From the NCBI GenBank assembly GCA_964460035.1, contig CAYWPG010000007.1, forward strand, positions 1 to 64,000: 64,000 nt of DNA. Direction: 5' to 3'. Made by a program: the position numbers and the translations under genes. The notes beneath the pieces are model-generated. The model was not told where the DNA came from. It was given only the letters and a program-made list of their open reading frames with translations, and ran no database searches. Within the stretch, counting starts at the first letter, position 1; the number at the start of each line of letters is the position of its first letter. The stretch is from CAYWPG01 sp964460035. Lineage in GTDB: Bacteria > Pseudomonadota > Gammaproteobacteria > Nitrococcales > AK92. Positions 1 to 8,559 of the stretch are shown here, in pieces.

Positions 1-1027
1 GCTCCATGTTGCCGGTGCCCTTGAACTCCTCGTAGATCACGTCGTCCATGCGGGAACCGGTCTCCACCAGCGCCGTGGCGATGATGGTCAGGCTGCCGCC
101 CTCTTCGACGTTGCGCGCCGCGCCGAAGAAGCGCTTGGGCCTATGCAGCGCGTTGGCATCGACACCGCCGGTCAGCACCTTGCCCGAGGAAGGCACCACC
201 GTGTTGTAGGCCCGAGCCAGACGGGTGATGGAGTCGAGCAGAATCACCACATCGCGCTTGTGCTCCACCAGCCGCTTAGCCTTCTCGATCACCATCTCGG
301 CGACCTGCACGTGGCGGGCGGCCGGCTCGTCGAAGGTGCTGGATACCACCTCGCCACGCACGGAGCGCGCCATTTCCGTCACTTCCTCGGGCCGCTCGTC
401 GATGAGCAGCACGATCAAGTAGCACTCCGGATGGTTGGCCGCGATGCTTTGGGCGATGTTCTGCAGCATCATCGTCTTACCGGCCTTAGGCGGCGAGACG
501 ATCAGGCCGCGCTGCCCCTTGCCAATGGGCGCCGCAATGTCGATCACGCGGGCGGTGATATCCTCGGTGCTGCCGTTACCGCGCTCGAGCACCAGCTTGT
601 CGCGAGTGAACAGCGGCGTAAGGTTCTCGAACAGCACCTTGTTCTTCGCGGCCTCGGGCTTTTCGTAGTTGATCTCGTTGACCTTGAGCAGCGCGAAGTA
701 ACGCTCGCCTTCCTTGGGCGGCCGGATCTTGCCGGATACGGTGTCGCCCGTGCGCAGGCTGAAGCGACGAATCTGGCTGGGCGATACGTAGATGTCGTCC
801 GGGCCGGCCAGGTACGAACTGTCCGCCGAGCGGAGAAAGCCGAAGCCGTCCTGGAGGATCTCCAATACGCCGTCGCCGTATATATCCTCCCCATTCTTCG
901 CATGCGCTTTGAGAATGGCAAAGATAACGTCCTGCTTACGCGACCTTGCCATGCCCTCGATGTTGAAGGATTGGGCAATCTCGATAAGCTCCGAAGCAGG
1001 CTTCTGTTTTAATTCCGTCAGGTTCAT
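1..1027 (-). CDS. rho: Transcription termination factor Rho (C-terminus beyond window)
   Basis: RNA-dependent hexameric helicase that ends transcription of untranslated RNA. The 342 visible codons begin MNLTELKQKPASEL, the usual Rho N-terminus. They continue through the cold-shock-like RNA-binding domain (LRSADSSYLAGPDDIYVSPS) and the ATPase core with Walker A GLIVSPPKAGKT and Walker B VVILLDSITRLARAYN. The frame is open to base 1, reading DDVIYEEFKGTGNME. About 75-80 residues of the usual ~420 are missing because the window ends, not because the gene is broken. The ATG at 1025-1027 has no convincing Shine-Dalgarno. The 145-nt leader between the trxA hairpin and the start could carry the autoregulatory attenuation known for rho in other bacteria; that is inference. 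It lies downstream of trxA on the same strand, a common gammaproteobacterial order. Confidence 0.97.
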   Translation of the reverse strand, partial: MNLTELKQKPASELIEIAQSFNIEGMARSRKQDVIFAILKAHAKNGEDIYGDGVLEILQDGFGFLRSADSSYLAGPDDIYVSPSQIRRFSLRTGDTVSGKIRPPKEGERYFALLKVNEINYEKPEAAKNKVLFENLTPLFTRDKLVLERGNGSTEDITARVIDIAAPIGKGQRGLIVSPPKAGKTMMLQNIAQSIAANHPECYLIVLLIDERPEEVTEMARSVRGEVVSSTFDEPAARHVQVAEMVIEKAKRLVEHKRDVVILLDSITRLARAYNTVVPSSGKVLTGGVDANALHRPKRFFGAARNVEEGGSLTIIATALVETGSRMDDVIYEEFKGTGNME

Positions 1028-1172
1028 GTTCGTAGGTTTCGTCAGGATGGAGAGTTGAAGAGGGCGTCACGCCGTCGGGGCGGGTCAGGAAGGACCCAGG
1101 CTGAGGCCCGCGGGATTGCGTCTACTTCTTCAGATCAATGAGCTAGGTTTGGGTCTGAACGGGAAAATGCAA

Positions 1173-1203
1173 GATGGCCGCTACGTTTATATCGGCGGCC
1201 ATC
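1173..1203 (-). terminator. Hairpin between trxA and rho
   Basis: A perfect 9-bp inverted repeat (GATGGCCGC at 1173-1181, GCGGCCATC at 1195-1203) with a 13-nt loop sits 8 nt past the trxA stop. On the minus strand it is followed by TTGCATTTTCCC, a weak T-run. It is probably an intrinsic terminator or attenuator between trxA and rho. The long loop and poor T-tract leave room for a processing or readthrough role. Confidence 0.5.
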
Positions 1204-1211
1204 GGGCAATC

Positions 1212-1538
1212 TTAAAGGTTGCTGTCGATGAACGCCGCCAACTGAGACTTCGACAGCGCACCCACCTTGGTCGCCTCGACGCCGCCATTCTTGAACAGCA
1301 TCAGCGTCGGGATACCGCGTATACCGTACTTCGGCGGCGTTTCCGGGTTCTCGTCGATATTCAGTTTAACAACTTTGAGCCGCCCGGCGTAATCCTTGGA
1401 GACATCGTCCAGGATAGGCGCAATCATCTTGCAAGGCCCGCACCACTCTGCCCAGTAATCCACCAGCACGGGTTCGTCCGCTTTGAGCACTTCCTCCTCG
1501 AATGTGGCGTCGGTTACGTGCACGATGTGTCCGCTCAC
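1212..1538 (-). CDS. trxA: Thioredoxin 1
   Basis: Small cytoplasmic dithiol reductant of 108 aa, the standard length for TrxA. The redox motif WCGPC is at residues 32-36 within DYWAEWCGPCKMIAPIL, and the conserved cis-proline of GIPTLMLF is at residue 77. It supplies electrons to ribonucleotide reductase, PAPS reductase and protein disulfides. The ATG at 1538 is preceded by TTGGAGGCACTGAAC, so GGAG supports this start. A strong sigma70-like promoter (1678-1706) lies upstream. rho follows on the same strand, separated by a hairpin. Identification is secure. Confidence 0.97.
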   Translation of the reverse strand: MSGHIVHVTDATFEEEVLKADEPVLVDYWAEWCGPCKMIAPILDDVSKDYAGRLKVVKLNIDENPETPPKYGIRGIPTLMLFKNGGVEATKVGALSKSQLAAFIDSNL

Positions 1539-1677
1539 GGTTCAGTGCCTCCAAGTGTCTTGACTACTTCTATAGGTGGGTACAGATATCGACCGGCGTG
1601 CGATGACCTTGGGCTCGCTATCAGCGGATACAACTGCGGGGGTATTAAGGGCGAGCGCATGGTGCGTGATGGACTCA

Positions 1678-1706
1678 ACATTAGCGAGCATAGAGGGAAC
1701 TGTCAA
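1678..1706 (-). promoter_or_regulatory. Sigma70-type promoter for trxA
   Basis: On the minus strand a perfect -35 TTGACA (1701-1706) is followed by a 17-nt spacer and -10 TAATGT (1678-1683). This would start transcription near 1671 and give a ~130-nt leader before the trxA ATG. It lies in the 233-nt gap divergent from gspC. No equally good plus-strand promoter for the secretion operon was seen there. Confidence 0.6.
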
Positions 1707-1771
1707 TGCCTGCGCGGGTCTACCGAAACGATGTGTACTGAAGTTGAAGGGCCTGAGTACCTTCATTAAGC

Positions 1772-2749
1772 TTGAGTCACAACAACTTACATAATCATGA
1801 TCGGCAAATCACCCTATTCGGCGCTGCCACACACGTGAAACAGATAGCATCCTTACAACAGCTGCTTCAGCCGCAGATGCTCGACCGTGTCGCCCTGGTG
1901 GCAGCGGCGGTGCTGGTGATCCTGCTGGGACACTCGCTGGCGGGACTTACCTGGTCGCTGCTGCCGCAGTCACGCCAGACGCCGCCTACCTCCATAGTGA
2001 ATATTGGTGCGGCGGTGCGCAATCCCAGCACCCCGGAGTATCAGCGCATCGCGCAACTGAGCCTGTTTGGCAAGGCTCAGGCCGAAACCGCGCGCGCCAC
2101 CCCTATCGATGCTCCCGACACGCGGCTGGACCTGACCTTGCGAGGCATCCTGTTCAACTCGGACGACGAGATGGCGCGCGCCATTATCGCCTCCACCGGC
2201 CGTCCGGACGAGCACTTCCGGACCGGGCAGCAAGTCCGTCCGGGCGTCACCATAGACCGCATCTATCCCGATCGAGTCATCCTGCTGCGTGAAGGGCAGT
2301 ACGAGACCTTGCGCTTGCCCGAGGAGCGTCTGGAGGCCTCCGCGGACGCTCCCAGACGTCCGCAGGCAGCGGCTCGCCGCCCGGTTCGCGGGGCTTCACC
2401 GTCCATGGCGGGCCCGCCGGGCGGTATCGGAACGGCCCAGGTGCTCAATCAGTACCGTCAGCAACTGGTCAGCCAACCGGAAAACGCGCACCAGTTCATT
2501 CGCGCCGAACCGGTCAACGACGGCGGCGGCCTTGCCGGCTTCCGCATCAGCCCCGGCGCCGATACGCGCCTGTTCGAGGCTGCCGGTCTTCAGCCCGGCG
2601 ATATCGTGACCGCCGTCAACGATATTCAACTCGATGCGCTCGATAAGGGGTTTCTCGCGATGGAGGAGCTCGCCAATGCATCGCAATTATCGGTGACGGT
2701 GCTGCGCGGCGGGCAACAACAGACTATACAGTTAAACTTTCAGCAGTAG
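1772..2749 (+). CDS. gspC: Type II secretion protein GspC (inner-membrane clamp)
   Basis: Links the inner-membrane platform of the type II secretion system to the secretin GspD. The 325-aa product has a short cytoplasmic N-terminus, one membrane segment at about residues 39-64 (VALVAAAVLVILLG...), a periplasmic HR region (about 90-190) that contacts the GspD N0 domain, and a C-terminal PDZ domain (about 225-325) with GLQPGDIVTAVNDIQLD. First gene of gspC-N. The start is uncertain: TTG 1772 is the first in-frame start, GTG 1835 is an alternative, and neither has a clear ribosome-binding site. Confidence 0.92.
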   Translation: MSHNNLHNHDRQITLFGAATHVKQIASLQQLLQPQMLDRVALVAAAVLVILLGHSLAGLTWSLLPQSRQTPPTSIVNIGAAVRNPSTPEYQRIAQLSLFGKAQAETARATPIDAPDTRLDLTLRGILFNSDDEMARAIIASTGRPDEHFRTGQQVRPGVTIDRIYPDRVILLREGQYETLRLPEERLEASADAPRRPQAAARRPVRGASPSMAGPPGGIGTAQVLNQYRQQLVSQPENAHQFIRAEPVNDGGGLAGFRISPGADTRLFEAAGLQPGDIVTAVNDIQLDALDKGFLAMEELANASQLSVTVLRGGQQQTIQLNFQQ

Positions 2750-2840
2750 CGAACCGAACCACGGCAATGGATGGCACGCCCGACAACAGGACGTCCTGTG
2801 TGCATCGCGCAGCACACCGACAAACACAAGGCACAGCTAG

Positions 2841-4919
2841 ATGATGCAGTCTCCTCTTACGGATGTAGTGCAGCGCCCCGCCCGCTTGCTGTACGCCGCC
2901 CTGGTGGCGGCGTTCATCGTGCTGGCTGGCCCAGCCGTTGCGCAGCAGCAGCAGCAGCNNNNNNNNNNNNNNNNNNNNNNNNNNNNNNNNNNNNNNNNNN
3001 NNNNNNNNNNNNNNNNNNNNNNNNNNNNNNNNNNNNNNNNNNNNNNNNNNNNNNNNNNGCAGCAGCAGCAGCAGCCAATGATCACCCCCAATTTCCGCGA
3101 TGTCGACATTAGCGCCCTGATCAGCACCGTTGCCGAGGTCACCGGTCGCAACTTCATCGTCGACCCGCGCGTGCGCGCCAAGGTAACCGTGATATCGCAT
3201 CGGCCGGTCTCGGCCGACGAGCTCTACCGCGTATTTCTCTCCATCCTGCAGGTGCACGGATTCGCCGCAGTGGAAAGCGGCGAAGTGATCAAGATCATTC
3301 CGGACATCAACGCCAAGCAGACCGGCGCGCCGGTGGGCCAAGGCGAGGATCCGGGCGCCGGCGACGAGATCGTGACCCAGATCATTACCGTGCAGAACGT
3401 TCCCGTTGCCCAGCTGGTACCGATCTTGCGGCCGCTGGTTCCGCAGCAGGGGCATCTGGCCGCTTATCCGCCTTCCAACGCGCTGATCGTCTCCGACCGG
3501 GCCGGCAACATCGAGCGCCTCACCGAAATCGTGCGGCGCATAGACCGCGCGGGGGACGATGAGGTTGAGGTCATCCGGCTCGAACATGCTTCCGCGACCG
3601 AGCTGGTACGTATCATCTCCACGCTGCAACAACAGCAGGGCGAGCAGCAGACCGGCCTGGTCCGCCTGGCGGCCGACGAACGCACCAACAGCCTTCTGCT
3701 GAGCGGGGACGCGGCTACGCGCGTGCGGGTACGGGCGCTGGTCGCGCATCTGGACAGCCCGGTCGAGGGCACCGGCGACACGCGCGTGGTATACCTGCGC
3801 TATGCGCGCGCCGCGGACCTTGCCACCGTGATTACCGGAGTGAGCGAGAACCTGCCCGAAAGCCGTCAGCAGGCCGTGGACGGCGGGGCCCGCAACCGCC
3901 AGGACATCAGCATACACCCCGACGAGGCCACCAACGCGCTGGTCATCACCGCTCCGCCCGCGGTGCAGCGCCAGCTCGAAGCGATCATTCGCCAGCTGGA
4001 CGTACGCCGCGCGCAGATTCTCGTAGAAGCCGCTATCGCCGAAATCACCCACAGCCGCGGCCGCGACCTGGGGGTGGAAGTGGCCGGCTTCGACTCCCAT
4101 GGAGATCGCCCGGCGTTCGGCAGCTTCTTTAGCGAACACTCAGGGAACATTCGCTCCACCATCAATCAGCAGACCGGACAGCCGTCGCCCGGCCTGCTGG
4201 GCTCCGGCCTGAGCCTGGCCCTGGGCGATCTGAGCAGCCGCTACCGCTTCGGCGCGTTCGTGCGGGCGCTGGCGGCCGACAGCAACTCGAATATTCTTTC
4301 CACGCCCTCTATCGTGACGCTGGACAACCAGGAAGCGGAGATCCGGGTCGCACGCAACGTGCCTTTCGTTACCGGCTCGTACACCGGCGTAGGCACCAAC
4401 GACGTGACCAACCCCTTCACCACCGTACAGCGCGAAGACGTGGGCGTGATCCTCAAGATCAAGCCGCAAATCAACGAGGGCGACGCCGTGCTGCTGGACA
4501 TCGAGCAGGAAGTCTCGAACGTCGCGGCAACCGGCACGCTGGGTCCGGAGACCAACAAGCGCTCCATACGCACCAGCATTCTGGTCGAGGACGGCCAGCT
4601 CATCGCCCTTGGCGGGTTGATCGACGACGCCGTCGACGAGCGCGAGCAGCGCGTGCCGCTGCTAGGCGATATACCGGTGCTAGGCGAGCTGTTCCGCGCC
4701 CGCAGAACCGATGTAACCAAGCGTAATCTAATGCTGTTCCTGCAACCTACCATCCTGCGGGACAGCGTCAGCGCCGATTTCGTCAGTCAGCGCAAGTACA
4801 ACTTCATCCGCGCCGAGCAGCTTCAGCAGCAGCGCCGCGGAATCAACTTGCTGCCGAACGAGACGCCGCCGCTGCTGCCACGCCTGGAGCGCCCGGCGCT
4901 GCCGCCGCCGTTCGAATGA
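2841..4919 (+). CDS. gspD: Type II secretion outer-membrane secretin GspD (contains assembly gap)
   Basis: Forms the outer-membrane channel of the secretion system. A signal peptide (YAALVAAFIVLAGPAVA, cleavage near residue 34) runs directly into a Gln tract. The tract is interrupted by 100 N, then continues QQQQQ before the N0 domain (FRDVDISALISTVAEVTGRNFIVDP). N1-N3 repeats follow, with a Gln-rich loop TLQQQQGEQQTG. The secretin core ends in the hallmark VPLLGDIPVLGELF. Nominal length is 692 aa, but the true length is unknown. Both sides of the gap read in the same frame as CAG. Start ATG 2841 is preceded by AAGG about 9 nt away. The stop overlaps the next frame, and gspE starts 18 nt later. 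Confidence 0.95.
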   Translation: MMQSPLTDVVQRPARLLYAALVAAFIVLAGPAVAQQQQQXXXXXXXXXXXXXXXXXXXXXXXXXXXXXXXXXXQQQQQPMITPNFRDVDISALISTVAEVTGRNFIVDPRVRAKVTVISHRPVSADELYRVFLSILQVHGFAAVESGEVIKIIPDINAKQTGAPVGQGEDPGAGDEIVTQIITVQNVPVAQLVPILRPLVPQQGHLAAYPPSNALIVSDRAGNIERLTEIVRRIDRAGDDEVEVIRLEHASATELVRIISTLQQQQGEQQTGLVRLAADERTNSLLLSGDAATRVRVRALVAHLDSPVEGTGDTRVVYLRYARAADLATVITGVSENLPESRQQAVDGGARNRQDISIHPDEATNALVITAPPAVQRQLEAIIRQLDVRRAQILVEAAIAEITHSRGRDLGVEVAGFDSHGDRPAFGSFFSEHSGNIRSTINQQTGQPSPGLLGSGLSLALGDLSSRYRFGAFVRALAADSNSNILSTPSIVTLDNQEAEIRVARNVPFVTGSYTGVGTNDVTNPFTTVQREDVGVILKIKPQINEGDAVLLDIEQEVSNVAATGTLGPETNKRSIRTSILVEDGQLIALGGLIDDAVDEREQRVPLLGDIPVLGELFRARRTDVTKRNLMLFLQPTILRDSVSADFVSQRKYNFIRAEQLQQQRRGINLLPNETPPLLPRLERPALPPPFE
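2943..3074 (+). repeat. CAG trinucleotide (poly-Gln) tract spanning the assembly gap
   Basis: Five in-frame CAG codons precede the gap (2943-2957, plus a c at 2958) and five follow it (3060-3074, plus a g at 3059). The run encodes Gln at the start of mature GspD. A pure triplet run on both sides implies that the missing sequence is at least partly the same repeat and that assembly failed because of it. Confidence 0.85.
2959..3058. other. Assembly gap (100 N)
   Basis: Exactly 100 N, the conventional placeholder for a gap of unknown size. Real length and content cannot be read. It lies inside gspD, between the signal peptide and the N0 domain. The nominal length keeps the flanking frames in register, which may be coincidence. 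Confidence 0.98.
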
Positions 4920-4936
4920 TGCAAGGACGAGCAAGC

Positions 4937-6472
4937 ATGACCGCCACGCAAGACGTGCTGCAGCAAAACGACGTTCGCGAACACATGCCCGCCCCCGCCG
5001 GGCGGCCTTCCTTCAGCTTCGCCAAGCGCCATGGCGTGCTGGTCGGCGAAGTGCGCGACGGCGCCGCAGTGGTGACCACGCGCGCGCGCGTGCGGCCGAC
5101 AGCACTGCTGGAGCTGCGGCGCACGCTGAAAGTGCCTCTGAAGCTGGTGCAAGTGCCCGATGACGAGTTCGACAGGCTACTGCAGCAAACCTACGAGACC
5201 AGCTCCGGCGACACCATGCAGATGATGGAGGACCTAGGCGAGGACCTAGACCTGTCCCGCATCGCCCAGGCCCTGCCCGAGCCCGAGGATCTGCTCGAAA
5301 GCCAGGACGATGCGCCCATCATCCGCCTGATCAACGCGCTGCTTACCGAGGCCATCAAGGAGAACGCCTCGGATATCCACATCGAGCCGTTCGAAAGCCG
5401 GCTGGTGGTGCGCTTGCGGGTCGACGGCGTGTTGCGCGAGGTGCTGCAGCCGCCACGGGTCATGGCGCCGCTGCTGGTGTCGCGCATCAAAGTCATGGCC
5501 AAGCTGGACATCGCCGAGAAGCGCCTGCCGCAGGACGGGCGCATTTCGCTCCGGATCGCCGGCCGGGCGGTGGACGTTCGCGTGTCTACCCTGCCCTCGG
5601 GCCACGGCGAGCGGGTCGTCATGCGCCTGCTCGACAAGCAGGCCGGCCGCCTGGATCTTGAGCATCTGGGCATGCCCGAAGAGCTGCGTGCTCACATCGA
5701 TTCGGTAATCCACAAGCCGCACGGAATCATTCTGGTGACCGGCCCCACCGGCTCGGGCAAAACCACCACGCTGTACGCCGCGCTGGCGCGGCTCAACGAC
5801 AAGAGCCGCAGCATTCTCACGGTGGAGGATCCGATCGAGTACTACATCGACGGCATCGGTCAAACGCAGGTCAATACCAAGGTCGATATGAGCTTCGCCC
5901 GCGGCCTGCGCGCCATCCTCCGCCAGGACCCGGACGTGGTAATGGTGGGCGAGATCCGCGACCTGGAAACGGCCGAGATCGCCGTGCAGGCGTCTCTGAC
6001 CGGCCACTTGGTACTCTCCACGTTGCACACCAACACCGCTGCCGGAGCAGTGACGCGCTTGCGCGATATGGGCGTAGAGCCCTTCCTGCTTTCCTCCAGT
6101 ATCGTGGCGGTGCTGGCGCAGCGGCTGGTGCGCCTGCTCTGTCCGCACTGCAAGCAGCCGCACACCGCCAGCCGCATCGACTGCGAAGTCATGGGCGTGG
6201 ATCCGGCCAACCCGCCAGTGATCTACAGCCCTAAAGGCTGCCCGCAGTGCAACCATATAGGCTACTCCGGACGTGGCGGGCTGTTCGAGCTAATCATGGT
6301 GGACGAACAAATGCGCAACATGATCCACGATGGCGCGGGGGAGCTGGCGCTGGAGGCTCACGCCCGGCGCAAGACACCCAGCCTGCGCCAGGACGGCGTG
6401 CGGCGCGTGCTGGCGGGGGAAACATCGCTGGAAGAGGTGCTGCGCGTCAGCACCGAGGACGCGCGCTCCTGA
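4937..6472 (+). CDS. gspE: Type II secretion ATPase GspE
   Basis: Cytoplasmic hexameric ATPase that powers pseudopilus assembly. The 511 aa contain an N-terminal GspL-binding domain, then Walker A GPTGSGKTTT (about residues 269-276), an Asp box (ILTVEDPIEYY), Walker B region DPDVVMVGEIRDLETAE, a His box (STLHTNTAAGAVTRL), and a zinc-binding CPHC...CPQC pair (Cys 402, 405, 435, 438). ATG 4937 is preferred because AAGGA (4923-4927) lies 9 nt upstream. An in-frame ATG at 4916 overlaps the gspD stop and has no ribosome-binding site. The gene is followed by an unusually long 322-nt spacer before gspF. Confidence 0.97.
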   Translation: MTATQDVLQQNDVREHMPAPAGRPSFSFAKRHGVLVGEVRDGAAVVTTRARVRPTALLELRRTLKVPLKLVQVPDDEFDRLLQQTYETSSGDTMQMMEDLGEDLDLSRIAQALPEPEDLLESQDDAPIIRLINALLTEAIKENASDIHIEPFESRLVVRLRVDGVLREVLQPPRVMAPLLVSRIKVMAKLDIAEKRLPQDGRISLRIAGRAVDVRVSTLPSGHGERVVMRLLDKQAGRLDLEHLGMPEELRAHIDSVIHKPHGIILVTGPTGSGKTTTLYAALARLNDKSRSILTVEDPIEYYIDGIGQTQVNTKVDMSFARGLRAILRQDPDVVMVGEIRDLETAEIAVQASLTGHLVLSTLHTNTAAGAVTRLRDMGVEPFLLSSSIVAVLAQRLVRLLCPHCKQPHTASRIDCEVMGVDPANPPVIYSPKGCPQCNHIGYSGRGGLFELIMVDEQMRNMIHDGAGELALEAHARRKTPSLRQDGVRRVLAGETSLEEVLRVSTEDARS

Positions 6473-6794
6473 GCGGTGGCGGCTTAGCATTTGAGGGACT
6501 GGCTCCCCTTGCAGAAGCCCCCTCTTGGCGCGAAGGGCTTGTCAGCTGCTGCCGGGAGCGAAGATTCGCGGCCCGGAGACCGCTCTCACGAGAGGGCTGC
6601 CCCAGGTAAACGGGATTGCTCCCGCATTGGGCAAACCCTTAACAGGTCCGCACAGCCGGAGGCCGCGGCAGGGCGAAGATTCTCGGCAAACTGCGAACGG
6701 CGCGATACCGCCGCTCGCAGCCGCTTGTAAGATGGCTGCGTTGCCGGACCGTCGGCGCGCAAGTCTCCCGAATCGGTAACCGAACGAGTCGCAC
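6473..6794. other. 322-nt non-coding spacer inside the gsp operon
   Basis: No credible gene. It contains one copy of a dispersed palindromic motif (6564-6589), and the string CGAAGATTC occurs twice. The spacer separates genes that are otherwise tightly packed (mostly overlapping or fewer than 15 nt apart). No strong terminator or promoter was recognised, so whether the operon is split here is unclear. Confidence 0.6.
6564..6589. repeat. Dispersed intergenic palindromic repeat, copy 1
   Basis: ATTCGCGGCCCGGAGACCGC followed by TCTCAC. It resembles a motif at 47777-47796 (ATTCGCGGCCCGGGGGCCGC) and a weaker one at 28095-28121. The pattern, a GC-rich dyad preceded by ATTCGCGG and followed by a CTC-rich arm, is reminiscent of REP-like intergenic repeats of gammaproteobacteria. 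Copy 1 is an imperfect dyad. Confidence 0.45.
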
Positions 6795-8009
6795 ATGGCT
6801 GCATTTCAATATCAAGCACTGGATGCTGCAGGCAAGGCTCAGAAAGGTGTGCTGGAGGGCGATACCGCCCGCCAGATCCGCGCGAAGCTGCGCGAGCGCG
6901 GCTGGATTCCGCTCGAAGTCGAAGAGATTACCGAACGCGAACGCAAGCGCAGCCCAATCAGTTTCGGCCGGGGCGGCGCCTCCCCGGCCGACGTCGCCCT
7001 GATCACCCGTCAGCTGGCCACCCTGGTGGGCTCCGGCATCCCGCTGGAAGAAGCGTTGCAAGCCGTTTCGCAGCAGGCCGAGAAGGCGCGGCTCGCCACC
7101 ATGATGGCAGCCGTTCGCTCCAAGGTCATGGAAGGCCACACGCTGGCGGACGGCCTGGGCGCCTATCCGCGGGCGTTTTCCGAGATGTATCGCGCCACGG
7201 TGGCCGCCGGCGAGCAAACGGGTCATTTGGAGGGCGTGCTCGAACGCCTGGCCGACTATACGGAAAGCCGGCAGCAGATGCGCCAGAAGATTCAGCTGGC
7301 CTTGTTCTATCCCGCCGGCTTGCTGATCGTCGCCGTCCTGGTGGTCATTCTCCTGCTCACCTACGTGGTGCCGCAGATCACCGAGGTCTTTACCGGTCTG
7401 GGCCAGCAACTGCCACAGCTCACGCAAAACGTTATCGCCACCAGCGCATTCCTGCGCCAGCACGGGATTTGGCTGCTGCTGGGCATCGCCGCCGCGGTAT
7501 TCGCTTTCAGCTACGCCATGCGCGGGCTCAAGTTCCGCCGCGCGACGCACCGGCTGATCCTGCGCCTGCCGCTAGTAGGCAAGCTGGTGCGCGGCATCAA
7601 CGCCGGCCGTTTTGCGCGCACGTTCAGCATTCTTGCGGGCGCCGGCGTGCCCGTGCTGGAAGCGCTGCGCATCGGCGCTCAAGTGATCTCCAATGTCTCC
7701 ATGCGCGAAGCCGTGGAAGATGCCGCATCGCGGGTGCGTGAAGGCACCAGTATCAGCCGCTCGTTGGAGCGCAGCGGCCAGTTCCCGCCCATGATGCTGC
7801 ACCTGATCGCCAGCGGCGAGGCGGGCGGCAAGCTGGAAGCCATGCTGGAGCGCGCGGCGATCAATCAGGAACGGGAAGTCGAGGGCACCATAGCCTCATT
7901 GCTGGCCATCTTCGAGCCTTTGCTCATTCTCGGCATGGGCGCTGTCGTTTTGGTCATCGTTTTGTCTATTCTTATGCCGATCTTCGAACTCAATCAGCTC
8001 GTCGCCTAA
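6795..8009 (+). CDS. gspF: Type II secretion inner-membrane platform protein GspF
   Basis: Polytopic platform protein that transmits GspE ATPase movement to the pseudopilus. The 404-aa length is standard. There are two GspF repeat domains, each cytoplasmic with long helices: about 65-190 (LITRQLATLVGSGIPLEEALQAVSQQ) and about 270-395 (FARTFSILAGAGVPVLEALRIGAQV). Membrane segments occur near 170-190, 220-240 and the C-terminus (GMGAVVLVIVLSILMPIF). The start MAAFQYQALDAAGKAQKG is the family N-terminus. The preceding ribosome-binding site is weak (ACGAG). Confidence 0.97.
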   Translation: MAAFQYQALDAAGKAQKGVLEGDTARQIRAKLRERGWIPLEVEEITERERKRSPISFGRGGASPADVALITRQLATLVGSGIPLEEALQAVSQQAEKARLATMMAAVRSKVMEGHTLADGLGAYPRAFSEMYRATVAAGEQTGHLEGVLERLADYTESRQQMRQKIQLALFYPAGLLIVAVLVVILLLTYVVPQITEVFTGLGQQLPQLTQNVIATSAFLRQHGIWLLLGIAAAVFAFSYAMRGLKFRRATHRLILRLPLVGKLVRGINAGRFARTFSILAGAGVPVLEALRIGAQVISNVSMREAVEDAASRVREGTSISRSLERSGQFPPMMLHLIASGEAGGKLEAMLERAAINQEREVEGTIASLLAIFEPLLILGMGAVVLVIVLSILMPIFELNQLVA

Positions 8010-8102
8010 GAGATTGACTTGGGTCACATAACCAGAACGCGGGGGGAGCCGATTCGGATATCCCACTGTCGCACTATTAGCTACTCAGCGAGGAACCGGA
8101 CA

Positions 8103-8552
8103 ATGCATCAGATCAGACGTCGACCCGGCCGCATGCGCGGCTTCACCCTCATCGAGATAATGGTGGTGGTGGTCATTCTCGCCATTCTCGGCACCTTCGC
8201 CGTATCCAATATTTTCGACCGGCCCGATCAGGCCCGCATTACCAAGGCCCAGCACGATATCCGCACGCTGGAAAGCGCGCTGGAAATGTACCGCATGGAT
8301 AATTTCAATTATCCGAGCACGGACCAAGGCCTGCGGGCGCTGGTCGAGCGTCCGAGCGGCTCGCCCGAAGCGCGGAACTGGCGCGCCGGCGGCTACATGC
8401 GCAGCCTGCCCAAGGACCCCTGGGGCAATGACTACGTCTACCTCGGCCCCTCCGATACCGGAGGCCGTCCGCAGATTCTTTCCTACGGCGCCGACGGCGC
8501 GCCGGGCGGCGATGGCGTGAACGCCGACATCCGCAACATCGATCTGCAGTAA
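8103..8552 (+). CDS. gspG: Major pseudopilin GspG
   Basis: Main subunit of the type II secretion pseudopilus, 149 aa. The prepilin leader is cut after Gly13 (RMRG/FTLIEIMVVVVILAILG) with Glu at +5 of the mature protein. The C-terminus YGADGAPGGDGVNADI is the conserved calcium-binding loop. ATG 8103 is chosen because GAGGA (8090-8094) lies 8 nt upstream; the frame stays open upstream to 8019 without support. The prepilin peptidase GspO that would process it is not in this window. Confidence 0.96.
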   Translation: MHQIRRRPGRMRGFTLIEIMVVVVILAILGTFAVSNIFDRPDQARITKAQHDIRTLESALEMYRMDNFNYPSTDQGLRALVERPSGSPEARNWRAGGYMRSLPKDPWGNDYVYLGPSDTGGRPQILSYGADGAPGGDGVNADIRNIDLQ

Positions 8553-8559
8553 TCCCACG

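Noticed and set aside
1..1027. Rho and, at the other end, the large acyl-CoA dehydrogenase as truncated or broken genes
   Set aside because: Both frames are open to the window edge; they are cut by the window, not mutated.
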